This document shows positions 10,298-21,411 of a stretch of DNA of 64,000 nucleotides, one piece after another. The stretch spans positions 62,001 to 126,000 of the forward strand of contig MCFE01000045.1 in the NCBI GenBank assembly GCA_002104905.1. Reading direction: 5' to 3'. The notes under the pieces are model-generated. The model saw nothing but the letters and a program-made list of their open reading frames with translations, searched no databases and had not been told where the DNA came from. The DNA comes from Basidiobolus meristosporus CBS 931.73. Lineage: Eukaryota; Basidiobolomycota; Basidiobolomycetes; Basidiobolales; Basidiobolaceae. The position numbers were made by a program, and so were the translations under genes. Within the stretch, counting starts at the first letter, position 1. Each line of letters begins with the position of its first letter.

Positions 10298-10807
10298 ATG
10301 ATACCATAAATTTGGATTGGGAATACTCTAATGCAGCAAATAGGCAGAAAATTAATGGTTACAGTGGTTTGGATTATGTAAGTGATCTTATTGATAGATG
10401 CATCACCACAGGGTATGTGCTTTTACATGCAGGTGCAGCTACCACTATAACTGCAAGACACAGCTGTGGCCCTCTGTTCAACTAAGGTACAGTCTGCAAA
10501 GGCTTGTTGAGCAAGTAAGGTGGCTGTATGGCTATACTTATTACTCAGGGACCTAGGCTTTGCCTTGGTAGAACCATCATAAATATGGAAGGATAATCAT
10601 TGTTATATTTCATTACCTACAAGTCATACTAATCATGCCAAAATTACAAATATAGATATAGAACACCACTGTAGAAAATAACTTACTAGAGATAGTTCCC
10701 TGCCCAACTGACTAATGGTGGCAGAAACATTGACAAAGCCACTAACTAGGCTACAGTTTAAGAATTTCTGGGAAATTAGGATCAATTATTATTTACTTAA
10801 GTGGGAG

Positions 10808-11819
10808 TGTTAGAATATTAGACTATTTGGTATCACTCAGCAGCTAAACATTTAAGCAACAATTCTGAACTAATTTCACACACTGCAGGTTTAACTTACA
10901 GCCCTAGTTTTGCGACTATCTCTCAGATCTATGTTCCTTTTGTTATTGTTGTATCCAAGAAAAAGTGTAATAAAACTCTTGAATGGTTTAACTGAACCAA
11001 AGGGACAATTAAGTGCAGAATCTTAGAATTGTCAGAGAGTGGCGGAAATATTAGCAGAAAGATTCTGATCTAATATTGGTCTTGGATATAGCTGGGTTGG
11101 CTATAAAGGCAATGATATTTGTTTGCTAGGCAGGCTAAGCTTGGTGTTCTTTGGAGTGCTAGATATACTAGGCTTGGATAGAAACTAGAATGGAATTGTT
11201 GGATTCTTATTTTTGCTGAGACAGAATCTTAATTTTGTTGAGACACACACTAAACCAAAAGGTTCAGTAAACTTTATTTATACTTTTCTGATCAAGTTGA
11301 ATTAGTAAGCGCCAAGGGACTGGATTGATTGAAATCAATTTGGGTGTTCATAGGTGCGTAAGATAAATGAAAATTACATCCTCAATCAACTGATGTCTTG
11401 GCAACTGCACCATGGTTGGATAGATCTCAGATGACTAATCACCTGGGAAGGCTTGGCAGATAGGTTGATAACGTAATGACCATTTGAAAATAGATCAGGT
11501 GTGATAGCTAAAAATAGATTCTGAGGTGGGATAAAATAAACTGTAACTGGGATTTGTTATATTTGGGTTAGGGAAAATCAGTTAGGGTACTAGATTTCAA
11601 ACGGAGTAAAATTGGCAAAGTTTTAAATGTTGATGCACAACAGTTATCTACTCAAAGTTAGAATCAAGTAAGCACATTTACTGCTTACTCAGGGTTATGG
11701 TTGTGTAACTTCAACAAATGTGTAAATACAGAGCTTCTTTATGAATAAACAACAGTTCAACTATTATCAGTGTATCTCAATAAGTCTTTTTTGTCAAAAG
11801 CACCTCAAAAGTTCCAGCA
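10808..11819 (+). repeat. 3' LTR of old copia-2, carrying an insertion
   Basis: The left part (10808 to about 10942) matches the start of the 370-bp LTR. The right part (about 11690-11819) matches its end, including the TATA-like and AATAAACAACAG region. The roughly 750 bp between them is foreign and begins with repeat R. Confidence 0.7.
10943..11345. repeat. Unclassified repeat R, copy 1
   Basis: It begins TGTTGTATCCAAG and ends near GGGTGTTCA. A second copy is at about 17988-18366 and a partial one at about 12835-13040. Shared stretches include GTTGAGACACACACTAAA. It has no coding content. It may be an LTR or the end of a longer insert, since 11346 to about 11690 is also absent from normal copia-2 LTRs. 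A possible GTTAT duplication lies at 10938-10942 and near 11690. Confidence 0.5.
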
Positions 11820-11839
11820 ATATGAAGGGCTTGCAGGTT

Positions 11840-12750
11840 TTACCCTTTATAAATTTCAATATGGCAGCACTTTCAACTTATCTTGTCTTCCTTTCACTGC
11901 ACACATATGCTTCATAGGAGACCCCCAAAAGTTGAACCAAGGTTCAATGTTTTCCACATACTGAGTAAGATGCAGTAGAAAATGGGTATAGAAGCAGCAG
12001 CTACCTACACATTTGGCTTTATGGATATAATATAGTCACCCAAATCCTGTCACAAACTCACAGCATAAACGCTGTAGGTGCAGCAACTTGAAGTTGGTGC
12101 TTGGCTTCTGGATGAATTATTCTGTAATGTAGGCAGTCAAATACAATACTTCCAATGTACTCTACATGGAAATGGCTCCAGAAGGCCACTTGAACTATTG
12201 GATATCTAGCTCATCCAGTACTTGCATTTGTATCAAAACTAAGGTATAAGAATATTGATTGAAGCTTGTGGGAGGCACTCTGGGTAGCATATTCTTAGCA
12301 AATTCTTGCCAATTATTATGTATTTACAAGGTGTCTCCATTAGCCCATTTAGCTTGAGATGCCCCATGTGTTACTTGGTTATCAATTTAGGGATACTGAT
12401 GCAAAGTATATTCACTGCTGACAGTGAAATGCTTTTGCTTGCACAAATACCCTATGCTTTAAGTATCCCTGGTTTCCATTTGTGGATTCCGGCCACAGGT
12501 TTGTAGCTTGCCCACTTTGATCCAATCACATGCTGACTTCTATTTGTTCTCTATATGGAAAGTTGGTTTTGTTAGTGTGTGTTAGTCATGGTGTACATCT
12601 ACTCAATCTCCCACATTTTAGTGTTTTCACTATACATAATTCTAAACAGGTGAAGCAACTTCCAATATTGCTCACATGCTTCACCAGATGCAGTAGTACA
12701 TGGATGCAGCAGAGGCAGAGATTTGAGTGCTCAGCATTATGCCTGTAGTG
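11840..12750 (-). pseudogene. tnp2: Tnp2 transposase remnant
   Basis: The minus strand aligns with the C-terminal half of tnp2: the LPYPNL region at about 11865-11900, the region around GHFKLN at about 12330-12370, and the CYCIHSLL region again at about 12690-12720. Order breaks and frameshifts mark it as a rearranged relic. It forms the right flank of the old copia-2. Confidence 0.65.
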
Positions 12751-12834
12751 TGGTCACTGAAATCCCAACATAAGTAAGATGCTATATATATGCAGAAGGG
12801 TAGCAAAGCCCTTCAGTGGTGCAACTTACCAAAA

Positions 12835-13040
12835 GGGTTAATTGACTGTATAATCTTAGGATTGTCAGAGAGTGGCTTTTATATTGGTAGAAACATTTAC
12901 ATTCAATCCTAATTATGTAGATAGCTAATCTTGGCTATAAAGCAATGGAGTTGGCTTATAATGCAGGCTGAGCTTAGTGCTCTTGAGAGTTCCAGATATG
13001 CCAGGCTTGAATTAACACTAAAACAAGACTTTCAAACATT
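12835..13040. repeat. Repeat R, partial copy
   Basis: It shares the stretch around ATCTTAGGATTGTCAGAGAG and the AGGCTGAGCTTAGTGCTCTTG region with 10990-11170. It is truncated at both ends, with no target duplication seen. Confidence 0.45.
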
Positions 13041-13044
13041 TAGT

Positions 13045-13575
13045 CCTCAGAGTAACAATATTGAGTTTGCTTATTAATGTTTCAAAGTTCCACTGAAGGC
13101 ATTGTGATAGTCTCAGAAGCTCTTGACATTGTAGCTTTGTTGGTCAGTGAGATCTCCACTCTGTCAACAATGGGGGATGTGGAGGCTGTGGTAGACAAAT
13201 TGCCTTTCTCTGCAAATTCATTTACCTTGCTGGAGTGTAGCTCAACTGGCTGTGCTTCCAACCCTTGTAAAAGCAGATGTTTCTTGTTGGTAATTCTTCT
13301 TGGCAATGATGAGATTCAGTCTGTCCCAGGCTTGAGGCATTAATTGGTAAGAGCTGCAAACTTTATTGCATGCTTCCCTGTCTCAGGCTTGGGTTGACAT
13401 TTTTCTCTTTACCTTTTCCCCTATCACTGCCAGGTCCTTCACTGCTACTTTGACTTAGTGCTTCTTGAGTGGTACTCTGCATTTTCCTTGATCAATGCTG
13501 TGCTGGTGCATATGTGTCTGCCTGCTTGCTCTTATTGGTATATTCCAAGCTACCTGATGCCTCTTTGATGCTTGT
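13045..13575 (-). pseudogene. ORF1 C-terminal remnant
   Basis: The minus strand encodes pieces of the ORF1 C-terminal part: a frame with PRRITNKKHLLLQGLEAQPV, STTASTSPIVDRVEISLTNKATMSRASETITMPSVEL (about 13306-13082), then VKDLAV and QGK segments further right. It runs directly into a scrap of the tnp2 N-terminus, so the divergent promoter and the ORF1 start have been deleted. Confidence 0.65.
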
Positions 13576-13579
13576 TTGC

Positions 13580-13704
13580 AGCTTTTGGTATGCAAACAGC
13601 TTAGGAAGTATTACAAGAATCACAGCAAGTGTTTTGCTGCACTAATCATATTTGATCTTTTATCAGTCACTACTGTACCAACTTAATCTTGCTGGCCAGT
13701 TAAT
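13580..13704 (+). pseudogene. tnp2: tnp2 N-terminal scrap
   Basis: It matches 1765-1875 of copy A (YYKNHSKCFAALIIFDLLSVTTV-like frame). It is followed at once by the ORF1-side end of copy B at 13705. Confidence 0.6.
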
Positions 13705-14154
13705 CCATATGAAAGATGATAGTAAAGATCCCATCAAAAGACCATCACAAAATTAAGGTCCCTTGACTAAGAGGTACTGATCCAATCAGGAGACCATTTA
13801 CCAACCACTGAAAAATAATTACACCCCAGATTTGAAAAAAATAATTATTCAAAATGTTTCATCACAACAACATATAAGTGGCTTTTGATTGGTTCCTTGT
13901 CAATTTGCTCACTTTCTGATACTGGACTCTCTATTGCCTCCTATGTTTGTGTGCATTGATTGCTGTTGCCTCTTTTTCACACTCCTTACCTCCTGACTCA
14001 AATGTTTCTCTTACTTTTCATGCATATAAATTGTTTTATTTCAGTTGAAACTTCAGTTGTATGGCAATTGCCAATTGTATAGACCTACACAAGTTCCTAT
14101 ACCCTACACTAACATTAAGCCAAGCCACACACTCAACTATTAACTCCATGAAGA

Positions 14155-15888
14155 TCAACACTCAATGAGTATTTCTGCTGTAATGCTCTGGTTCCACAAC
14201 TTCAGCAGGAGCCCAATGGCATCATGCCAATCTTGATTACCAAGTTCCCTCATGTCCTGGTCTTCAGTTGGCATTGCAAGGTCTAACACCTCATCTGCCA
14301 GTCTTTGCAATAAATCCATGCAATATTCAATTGCATTTTTTTGAGCACTGCTTTGGAAGAAGTGCTCTAACCTCTTGATTCGCCTAATAATGTTCCAAAA
14401 TTCCCCTGAAGGCATCACGATGGTCTTTTGAGTTCTTGACATTGCAGCCTTGTCTGTCAGTGGAATCTCCACTTTGTCAACAATGTAGGATGTGGAAGCT
14501 GTGATCTACAAATTGCCTAGTTCTGCAAACTCATCTACCTTGCTGGAGTGTAGCTCAACTGGGTGCGTTTCTAACTCTTGAGAAAGCAGCTTTTTTCTTG
14601 TTGGTAATTCTTCTTTGCTATTACAGGTTTAGTCTGATTAAGGCTTGTAGTATTAATTGGCAAGAACTGCATTTTTTTTGCATGCCTCCCTGTCCCAGGC
14701 TTCGGTTAACATTTTTTTCCTTACCTTTTCCTGCATCACTGCCAGGTCTTTCACTGCTACTCTGACTGAGTGCTTCTTGAGTGGTACTAAGCTTTTTCCC
14801 TGATAGGTTTGGACTGGTGCAACTGTGTCTCCCTGCTTGTCCATATTAGGTGCTCCCCTGCTGCTTGACACCTCTTTGATGCTTGTTTGGAGTCTTTTTC
14901 CCTGCATGTAACTGGCTCTTGAGGAAGCTGCTGGTTTTTAGCCATGGTACCCTTGTTCTTCTGCCTTTGATAGTTTCTGCTATTCTTAAGATACTTTCTT
15001 AGCATACCAATGCTGGCTTAAAATCTGCTTGCACATTTGAATCCAGGATATTGCTTATGGTGCAAGTCAAGCACATTCTGTTTGGCCTTGAGTTCCTGAT
15101 GGACTCATGGTATGCTGGCCCTCAGGTGATGGTGTGCTAGACTACTGACAGCCTCTTAATATTAGCCCACTCTTCATTATTGCATTCAACAGCTTCATAG
15201 ATCTTCAATGTCTGTTGATTTTTAGGCTTTAGTATGAGCACCTTATTGTCTCCCTCCCATGCTGTGATAGATTCTCTATGGGCTTTATCATTGAGCACTG
15301 TTGTTGCGCTTCAAAGACTGTACAGTGTTCCTCAGCAGTTACATTGGGAAATGGCTCAATTCTTGGCTATGGCATTGAGCTACTTGAGTTCCTTCATTGC
15401 AGCAAATTGCTACTTATTCTACCTGGGATATTGATTGCTCTACACCAGTTATCTGCTCTTCCAGTATCTAGACTATTTACTGATTTCTCTGGGCCATTGA
15501 ATATAACCTATCAGCCACTGCTTGTAATTGCTTCATTAATGCTTTGCTATGAGCTGATAACATACTTGCTAATGTGGGTGGTAGTGATGTTATGATGGCT
15601 ATTTGCTGGTCTTCAGCTTAGACTGCTGCATTTGTTACATCCACATCTGCCCAAGCATAACAGTCAGCTTGTAGCTCTGCAGAGGGTCTCAATTGCCTAC
15701 TTGACTGAGAGACTGAGAAGTCTGTGTTATTACCTTCAGTTGGCAGACTGTTAACATGGCCTTTTTTGGATGTAGCCCTGCTTGTTGCACTGAATGTCAA
15801 AGCATGCTGTTGTCCAACCATTGATCTGCTGCCATCAGTGGTGGGGTTTGGTTGGAAGCCAGATGGCTTTGATTTTTTTTGGCGGCAT
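14155..15888 (-). pseudogene. ORF1, copy B (near full length, decayed)
   Basis: It runs from the ATG at 15888 to a stop at 14155, about 577 codons if open. The N-terminus matches copy A (TFSATSRATSKKGHVNSLPTEGNN). The middle encodes a conserved segment with FWASIGMLRKYLKNSRNYQR (about 14960-15050, partly in other frames) and QQLPQEPVT. The end is KTIVMPSGEFWNIIRRIKRLEHFFQSSAQKNAIEYCMDLLQRLADEVLDLAM, running to EILIEC at 14155. Frameshifts near 15870 and stops near 15620 break it. It gives the best view of total ORF1 length and of its C-terminal domain. Confidence 0.7.
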
Positions 15889-16110
15889 ATATTTAGAAGT
15901 GAGTCAAAACAAAGGGGAAATAGTGTTACATTTACATGTGTATGTGGTGCCACAACTTTACTTATAATGCTCACTATGGTAGGTCATAATTGAATCTTAC
16001 ATTCATGTAGGTGCAATGTCTCAAATAAAAGACCTTCTTAAGTTCACATGAATATTGACCAAAAAGTGATATAGTAGCATTATGTTGGTGAAGATTAAAC
16101 TGTTTGCCCC
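15889..16110. promoter_or_regulatory. Divergent ORF1/tnp2 intergenic region, copy B
   Basis: Exactly 222 bp lie between the two start codons. It is uninterrupted and collinear with copies A, D and E. It gives the empty site for the foldback insertion of copy A (CAATGTCTC near 16015). Confidence 0.6.
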
Positions 16111-17030
16111 ATGGACAAGACAACTTTGATTCAACTCTGTAAGACAAGAGAAAAATGACTATTTGGCTATTGTAGCAAGCCTCTCAGCACTGAAGTACTT
16201 AGGCATAATTGCAAATATTACAAGGATCATGACCTATGTTTTGCCACACATGTCATATTTGACCTTTCATCAGTCACTACTGTACTGTGTGGGTAGATAG
16301 GAAGAAAGTTAGGTTGCAATTACTCCCTTATACCAATCTCATCAAGAATACTACCTTTAAGTCCATCCTGGATGAGATGAGCTGGTACATGGAGGGCTAC
16401 CGTCAAGAGTTCAAAAATACTAATGATAGATATGCACATGGAGACACCTATGCCTACTGAATTAAGAAGCTGAGCAGTCCCAATATATGGGTAATCAGTT
16501 TAGTTATGCAAAGTTGGGTTGGGTGCAACAAGCAACTGACTTTTATTAGGAAAGCTCTACCAAAGTATGCTGGGTTTCTCTTGCCCACAAGCCAACTTCC
16601 ACACCATTCAATAGACTTGTCCTGTTGGACAGTGCCACACTGAGCCATGAGTGCCAAATGATGCCATAGTGTGCCAGAGAGGCCAAGTGAGCCTATACTT
16701 GGCCACAGAGTGTGAAATATAGCTCTGCATCTTCATGCAAAGCAGCCCCTGTGTTTCACCTATTGAGTTCAAGAAAATCCATTTTTTGCTGTTTTTTTGT
16801 GGATCAATGTTGTACAGGATGTGTAAGAGCACAGAAGAACTGACAACATGCATCAGGTACTCAATACCCATGGCACTCTGAATCAAGCTCCTGTGGCTTG
16901 TAACATGTCACAAAAATGCATGGCACTATCTTGGTCCACTGGTACTATCTAGCACTATATTTAATTATTAGCCCTAAAGTAAGATCTATACAAAGCATTT
17001 ACAGGTGTGTGCATTTGTTGAGGTTAGTGA
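16111..17030 (+). pseudogene. tnp2: tnp2 remnant, copy B
   Basis: The start at 16111 and about 170 bp of N-terminal coding match copy A. The sequence then jumps at about 16285 to the C-terminal CGEIGR...PLYQSHQE region and continues to about 16612, where the AGACTTGTT arm is inserted. The central catalytic part is absent. Confidence 0.65.
16613..17001. mobile_element. AGACTTGTT element, single arm
   Basis: It matches arm 1 and the spacer of the foldback at 845-1230. The left flank CACCATTCAAT is the same site at which the 54575-54769 arm sits, so both copies descend from one insertion into a Tnp2 element. The other arm is missing. Confidence 0.7.
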
Positions 17031-17570
17031 GCAGGAGGCCATAGTTTTCTTATTCAAACTCTATGTGAAATACCCAAGGTAGTAGTGGGTATGCAAACAA
17101 ACAAGGGTCACTCTACAATGAAATATATGAATTGCACAATGGGAGGTGGAGATAGGATATACCACCTGGTTAATTGCTACATTAGAATTATATAGAACTA
17201 GCTGTAGGCCGCCATACTGCCACTGTAATGCCATCAGAAAGTTGCAATGAGGCCATCAAAGCACTGTGAGGTTTTTTGCCATATAAGTCAATTGAATGTA
17301 CTGGCCAGTTAGATCCATTTAAATAGATGTAGAGCGCATCAAGACTGCAACAATGCCATGCAATTATTGCCACAGCACTAATTAAGCCCCATCAAGTTTT
17401 ATAACTTTATTTAGCAGTAAAACCAGCAAAAATGCTGTTTTGATCCTATCATAAGATTGTTAGCAAGGTCACTAATTCCAAGCTGCTGGTATTATTATAG
17501 TCTCCAAACAGGATTCTGGAGGCTAATGAGGATGGGATCCACCTGCAGGGCCACGTTATTTTTCATAGGG

Positions 17571-19782
17571 GTTTGCTTTTATCCACACCAATCTCAGCAA
17601 ACTAGATATACTTTTTTCTTAGTTTTGACTGATGCAGTGCTCTTGAGTGCTTCTCTGGCTTTTTTCCCATTTATGCAGACTACCCAGTGCTTCAAATTAG
17701 CTGGGGGAGCAGTTTTTACTCAAAAAGTTGCTGATCTTTGATTGTTTTGTGCAAATAATCAAGATTGATGTGTTCCAATCTCATTTGCCTATGCATTTGT
17801 TTTTCTTCATTTAAGTTACTTATATTGGCTTCTAGGTATCATAGAATATAAGGCAACTTGTACATATTCTGATATCTTATACCAAAAGTAATAAGGGCAC
17901 CATTTTGAATGGTGATCCCGCTTCTAGAGTTGTCAAAGCTGAAACTGAGTTCTTCTGCAATGGCCTTACTTACAGATAGTAGGTGTTGTATCCAAGAGTA
18001 AAGTCTAATAAGCTTTTGAATAAGTTAACTGAATCTAAGTGACAACTAAGCACAGAATCCTAGAGCTGTTAAAGTGACAGAAATAATAGCAGAGAAGTTT
18101 TGTTCTAACATTAGTTTTGTATAGAGCTGAGTTAGGCTATAAAGGCAACAGAGTTGGTTTGCCATGCAGGCTAGGTTTGGGTGGAAGCTGAAACAGAAGT
18201 GTTGAATTCTTTATCTTGCTGAGGCACAATTCTAATTTTGTTGAGACACACACTAAATTAAAAGGCTCAGTAAATTTTAATTATTGTTTTCTGCTCTAAT
18301 TGAATTAGTAAGTGCCAAGAGACTGGACTAATTGAGATCTGTTGGGGTGTTTGTAAGTAGGCTCTGGGCTATTTCTAGTACATAGAGCACTTCTTTAAAG
18401 GTCAGTTTATGGCTTCCTTCACTACTTCTAAGGTGAGCTTGCATAGTTCCTTCTCCCATTGCCTCAAGTGCCACATAGTCACCCATGAAAACCCCCTCAA
18501 TTGGAATTTCTTGATATTGGGTAAAAAGAGCTTTCTGGTATGTAAGGGTTGAGATGTTCCATAATCAGTATACCTCATCTGAGGATCCTTATCAGTGGCT
18601 ATATTTAGTGCAGATATGAATAGTCTATCTTCTGTTGTGGCAGCATTTCCATACTCAAGCTTTTTTGCTGACTATCTAACATCTTGAAGCACTGGTCTGA
18701 TGAGTGTTTGTTCCATTTGTAGTAGTTGCAAAACATGTTGGTATTACCTTTGGAAAGTATTGGGTATCACTTATGTTGGTTATCATTGCTTATTAAAGAG
18801 TTTTCTTCTTCCCACTTGTTGGTATTTAATTTTCATAATTCAGCATCTGGGAGTCTTCCATATTTGTAATATGTGGTCAAATCTTCAATTCAGGATTCCA
18901 GGGCTAATACAAGACCCTGAGGCTTCTATTTCCAGCTATACCCAATGGTAACTATCACATCCTCACCAGTATTTAGTTTGCCCATAGACTCCATCTCATC
19001 CACCAGCAGGGTGATTCTGTGAATTACATTTTTTATTTCTTCTTCTGGCAGCATCTCTGTGGTAAGGAATATCTGGCTCAGATATATCTTATTAGAAGCT
19101 GAACACAGCTAGTAGGTGTCTGCCAATGCCTTCCAGGTATTTCTTGCTGTTGTTGCTCTTGAGCATGAAATTGGCAACTTGTCTCTGACATTAAAGCAAG
19201 TATAGCTAATGGCACTCTGTTCTTTCTTCTGGTACTTCAAGGCTTCCACTACCACACTTTTAGGAGGGCATTCTTCTCTCATAACCATGTCCAAACAACC
19301 CCTTCTTGTAGGTGCATCTTCATTGTTACCTTCTGCATTTAGTAGTTAGGTCTCTCCAGCTTTCAGCTTAGGAAAAAACTCCAGTAGCTGTAGTCAAAGA
19401 CATTGCAGAGGGTGACAGCTTTGAGCTCACAATCTGTTTTAAGAGTCTCGGAGATATTGGAAGTGATTGGGAGGACAAGTTGATTAGATGGCTTCCACTT
19501 ATTGATCTATTGAATGCTAAGTAGTATTTATGATTTTACATGGTATTGGCATAACAGACCTGTAGAATAGGTTTACAAACGTCCAAAGAACATGTGGGGA
19601 AAGTTTGAGGCTACTTGAGCAACTATGAGAACTTTCACATTCTGAGTACCTTATATCTAGGTGAGAATATTCTAAGTAAGTCCCAACAAGGTATTTGGTT
19701 AGTATTCTCAACTATTTGTAGGTAATGATTTAGGTGACAAAGTTAGGTGAATATATAGGTGGAATTACAAATTCTTACAACA
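17571..19782 (-). pseudogene. Old copia-1 fragment: integrase, protease, gag and 5' LTR
   Basis: The minus strand aligns with 23900-25734 of the nested copia-1. It has part of integrase (from about 17571), the pre-integrase and protease regions (17700-18600), gag with a zinc-knuckle trace (about 18700), and an LTR at about 19437-19782 ending in TTACAACA. Repeat R is inserted at 17988-18366. The RT and RNase H half is missing. Many stops are present. Confidence 0.75.
17988..18366. repeat. Repeat R, copy 2, in copia-1
   Basis: It starts TGTTGTATCCAAGAG. The copia sequence reads GTAGG on the left and GTAGG again on the right, where intact copia-1 (about 24305) has one, which supports a 5-bp target duplication. 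The shorter length here than copy 1 suggests that the basic unit is about 375-400 bp. Confidence 0.55.
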
Positions 19783-19838
19783 CCAACAATGTAATACAAA
19801 GTGAAATATTCAGCCCTGAACTATAGGGCTGATGCAAG
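19783..19838 (-). pseudogene. Copia-1 gag sliver (left of gypsy)
   Basis: It matches 24815-24860 of the nested copia-1 gag and continues on the far side of the gypsy element at 28463-28525 (CAAGGCCCTGAAACC onward). The gypsy therefore inserted into a copia gag gene. Confidence 0.65.
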
Positions 19839-20207
19839 TGTTATGACCTGCTGCTTGAATGTTCAAGTTAGATAGGTTTTTAGTCAAATAAATTAGCTAT
19901 ATGTTTAGTTTATCAGTATAACAGTATCATCTATCAAATCAGTAGCATTAGTCAGCAAATGAATCAGCATATCCATATCTGACAGGAATAGATACATTAA
20001 GTAGGATCTTATTGGGTGATGATGATGCAGTCAAATGACTAATCAGCCACTGCCTACATTAGGAAATACAATTAGTCAGCAATTGATCTGGCAAAATGTA
20101 TATAAGGAGCTGCTGGAACGTCAATAGAGATCAGTTCAAGTTTTAGTGAATACAATACTAGCTATACTCCCTGTTCCTCTACAACTCTAATACCAAGACT
20201 TGTAACA
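19839..20207 (+). repeat. 5' LTR of gypsy
   Basis: TGTTATGACCTG to CTTGTAACA, 369 bp, with a TATATAAGG box at about 20099. It is followed at 20209 by the primer site TGGTAGCAGC. Confidence 0.85.
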
Positions 20208-20208
20208 T

Positions 20209-20218
20209 TGGTAGCAGC
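20209..20218 (+). promoter_or_regulatory. Gypsy primer-binding site
   Basis: TGGTAGCAGC begins 1 bp after the LTR. It starts with the complement of a CCA-terminated tRNA (…GCTGCTACCA). It looks like the 3' end of an initiator-Met tRNA, but this fungus's tRNA sequence is not available here. Confidence 0.5.
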
Positions 20219-20350
20219 AATAACCAGAAACATCCCTCCTGAAGAAAGAAGAAACCTCCCTCAAGATGTCCAAAAATCAAGAATGCTATGCAACAAATCC
20301 TGGCCCAGCAGCAACAGTTACTCCAGATCCTTAGCCAGCAGTAACAAGGA

Positions 20351-21050
20351 ATGACTACCATGGCCCAAAGCCAGCAAAACCCTGTCAAGTGCAACTTTAA
20401 TGTAAAGGTCAACCAGTACCATGGTAGAGTCAATGAAAACCTGGGAGCTTGGCACTTTCAGATTGAAGAAGCTTTCAAGGCTAAGGGAATTGCTCCAAAA
20501 AGCGAGTTACATTATGCAGTCTCTTATCTGACAGATACAGCTTTACAGGGGTACTACAACAAGATCAGGCCAGCCACCATGATGGGATGCTCTACAATCT
20601 CTACGTGGGATGAGTTTGTGTCAGAAATTCAGGATGCCTTTGAGCCCCCACACCAATATATACTACTAAGAAGAAAGTTGAAGACATTCAGACAGAAAGG
20701 AATGGTCCTCTGCATCAAGTTGAATACTTTACTGATGGGTTGAAAGAAAGAACCTGGCAGGAAGTGAATTACCAAAGACCTCAGACTATTAAAGAAACCA
20801 TCAAGATTGCCATTGACTATTACTCAGCTATGTTTGCAATTGGAAATCCAACAATGACTAATCAGAGAGGCTACAATCACTTTGAAAGAAGACAATCAGA
20901 AGCAGTGCCAATGGAAATAGATGCTATGCAGAAGAACCCTACCTCAGAAGAATGTAAGAAGAAAGGGCTTTGCTTCAATTGCCACAAGCAGGGACATATT
21001 GCAAAGTACTGCCCTTGGAGAGGAAATGGACACCAGCCATCAAGAACCTT
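20351..21050 (+). pseudogene. Gypsy gag
   Basis: A first frame, 20351-20743, begins MTTMAQSQQNPVKCNFNVKVNQYHGRV and holds the gag core (GAWHFQIEEAF, AVSYLTDTALQGYY, WDEFVSEI). A frame break near 20740 leads to KERTWQEVNYQRPQTIKET and the zinc knuckle CFNCHKQGHIAKYC (about 20970-21015). The copia insertion then cuts it after RTF. Apart from one frame break gag is well kept. Confidence 0.75.
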
Positions 21051-21051
21051 T

Positions 21052-21400
21052 TGTTGTAAGAGTCTTGGAGATATTGGAAGTGATTAGGAGAACAAGTAGA
21101 TTATGTGGTTTTCACTTAATGATTTATTGAATGTAAAAGTAGTATTTATACTTTTACCTGGTCTTGGCATTACAAACACGTAGAATAGGTTAAGGAAGGT
21201 CCCAAGAACATGTGTGCAAAGTTTGGGGCTGTTTGGACAACTTGGAGAATTTTCATGTTCTGGGTACCTGGTATTTTGGTGAGAATATTCTAAGTAAATC
21301 CCGACAAGGAATTTGGTCAGTATTCTCTAGGATTTGAAGGTGATGATCTAAGTGACTAAGTTAGGTGAATATTTAGGTGGAAATTTGAATTTTTACAACA
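21052..21400 (-). repeat. 3' LTR of copia-1a
   Basis: 349 bp, TGTTG...CAACA. On the minus strand it is preceded by the purine-rich tract AGCTGAGTGGGAG (about 21401-21413). Confidence 0.9.
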
Positions 21401-21411
21401 CTCCCACTCAG

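Larger units (their letters stand above)
6341..10798 (+). pseudogene. Copia-2 gag-pol, old copy (heavily decayed)
   Basis: Gag starts at 6341 (MTPTSKQNNKCIFTQLERFDAKNF) and matches the start of the intact 35873 gene. Recognisable pieces include gag (6657-6986), a broken zinc knuckle (about 6975-7030, with CDYSTQPGH), a protease trace with FDSGA near 7139, integrase with VAEHANRTIAEMGR (about 7925), and RT with VDLPHSKKSIGF (about 8630). RNase H traces follow 10298. Many stops, frameshifts and deletions are present, as well as two solo LTRs. Confidence 0.8.
5941..11819 (+). mobile_element. Old copia-2 element with nested insertions
   Basis: This is a decayed Ty1/copia element with LTRs at 5941-6303 and 10808-11819, flanked by ATATG at 5936-5940 and 11820-11824. 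It aligns throughout with the young copia-2 at 35467-40154. Two gypsy solo LTRs sit in its pol region (9123-9491, 9932-10297) and another repeat sits in its 3' LTR. Intact 5-bp duplications show that both outer ends are original. Confidence 0.85.
13705..17570 (+). mobile_element. Tnp2 transposon, copy B (internally deleted)
   Basis: The ORF1-side end is CCATATGAAAG (one change from CCCTATGA) at 13705 and the tnp2-side end is TTTTTCATAGGG, ending at 17570. Order inside: subterminal region, ORF1 on minus, 222-bp intergenic region, tnp2 on plus with large deletions, tail. An AGACTTGTT arm sits at 16613. The flanks (tnp2 scrap on the left, copia on the right) do not match, so at least one junction is rearranged. 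Confidence 0.75.
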
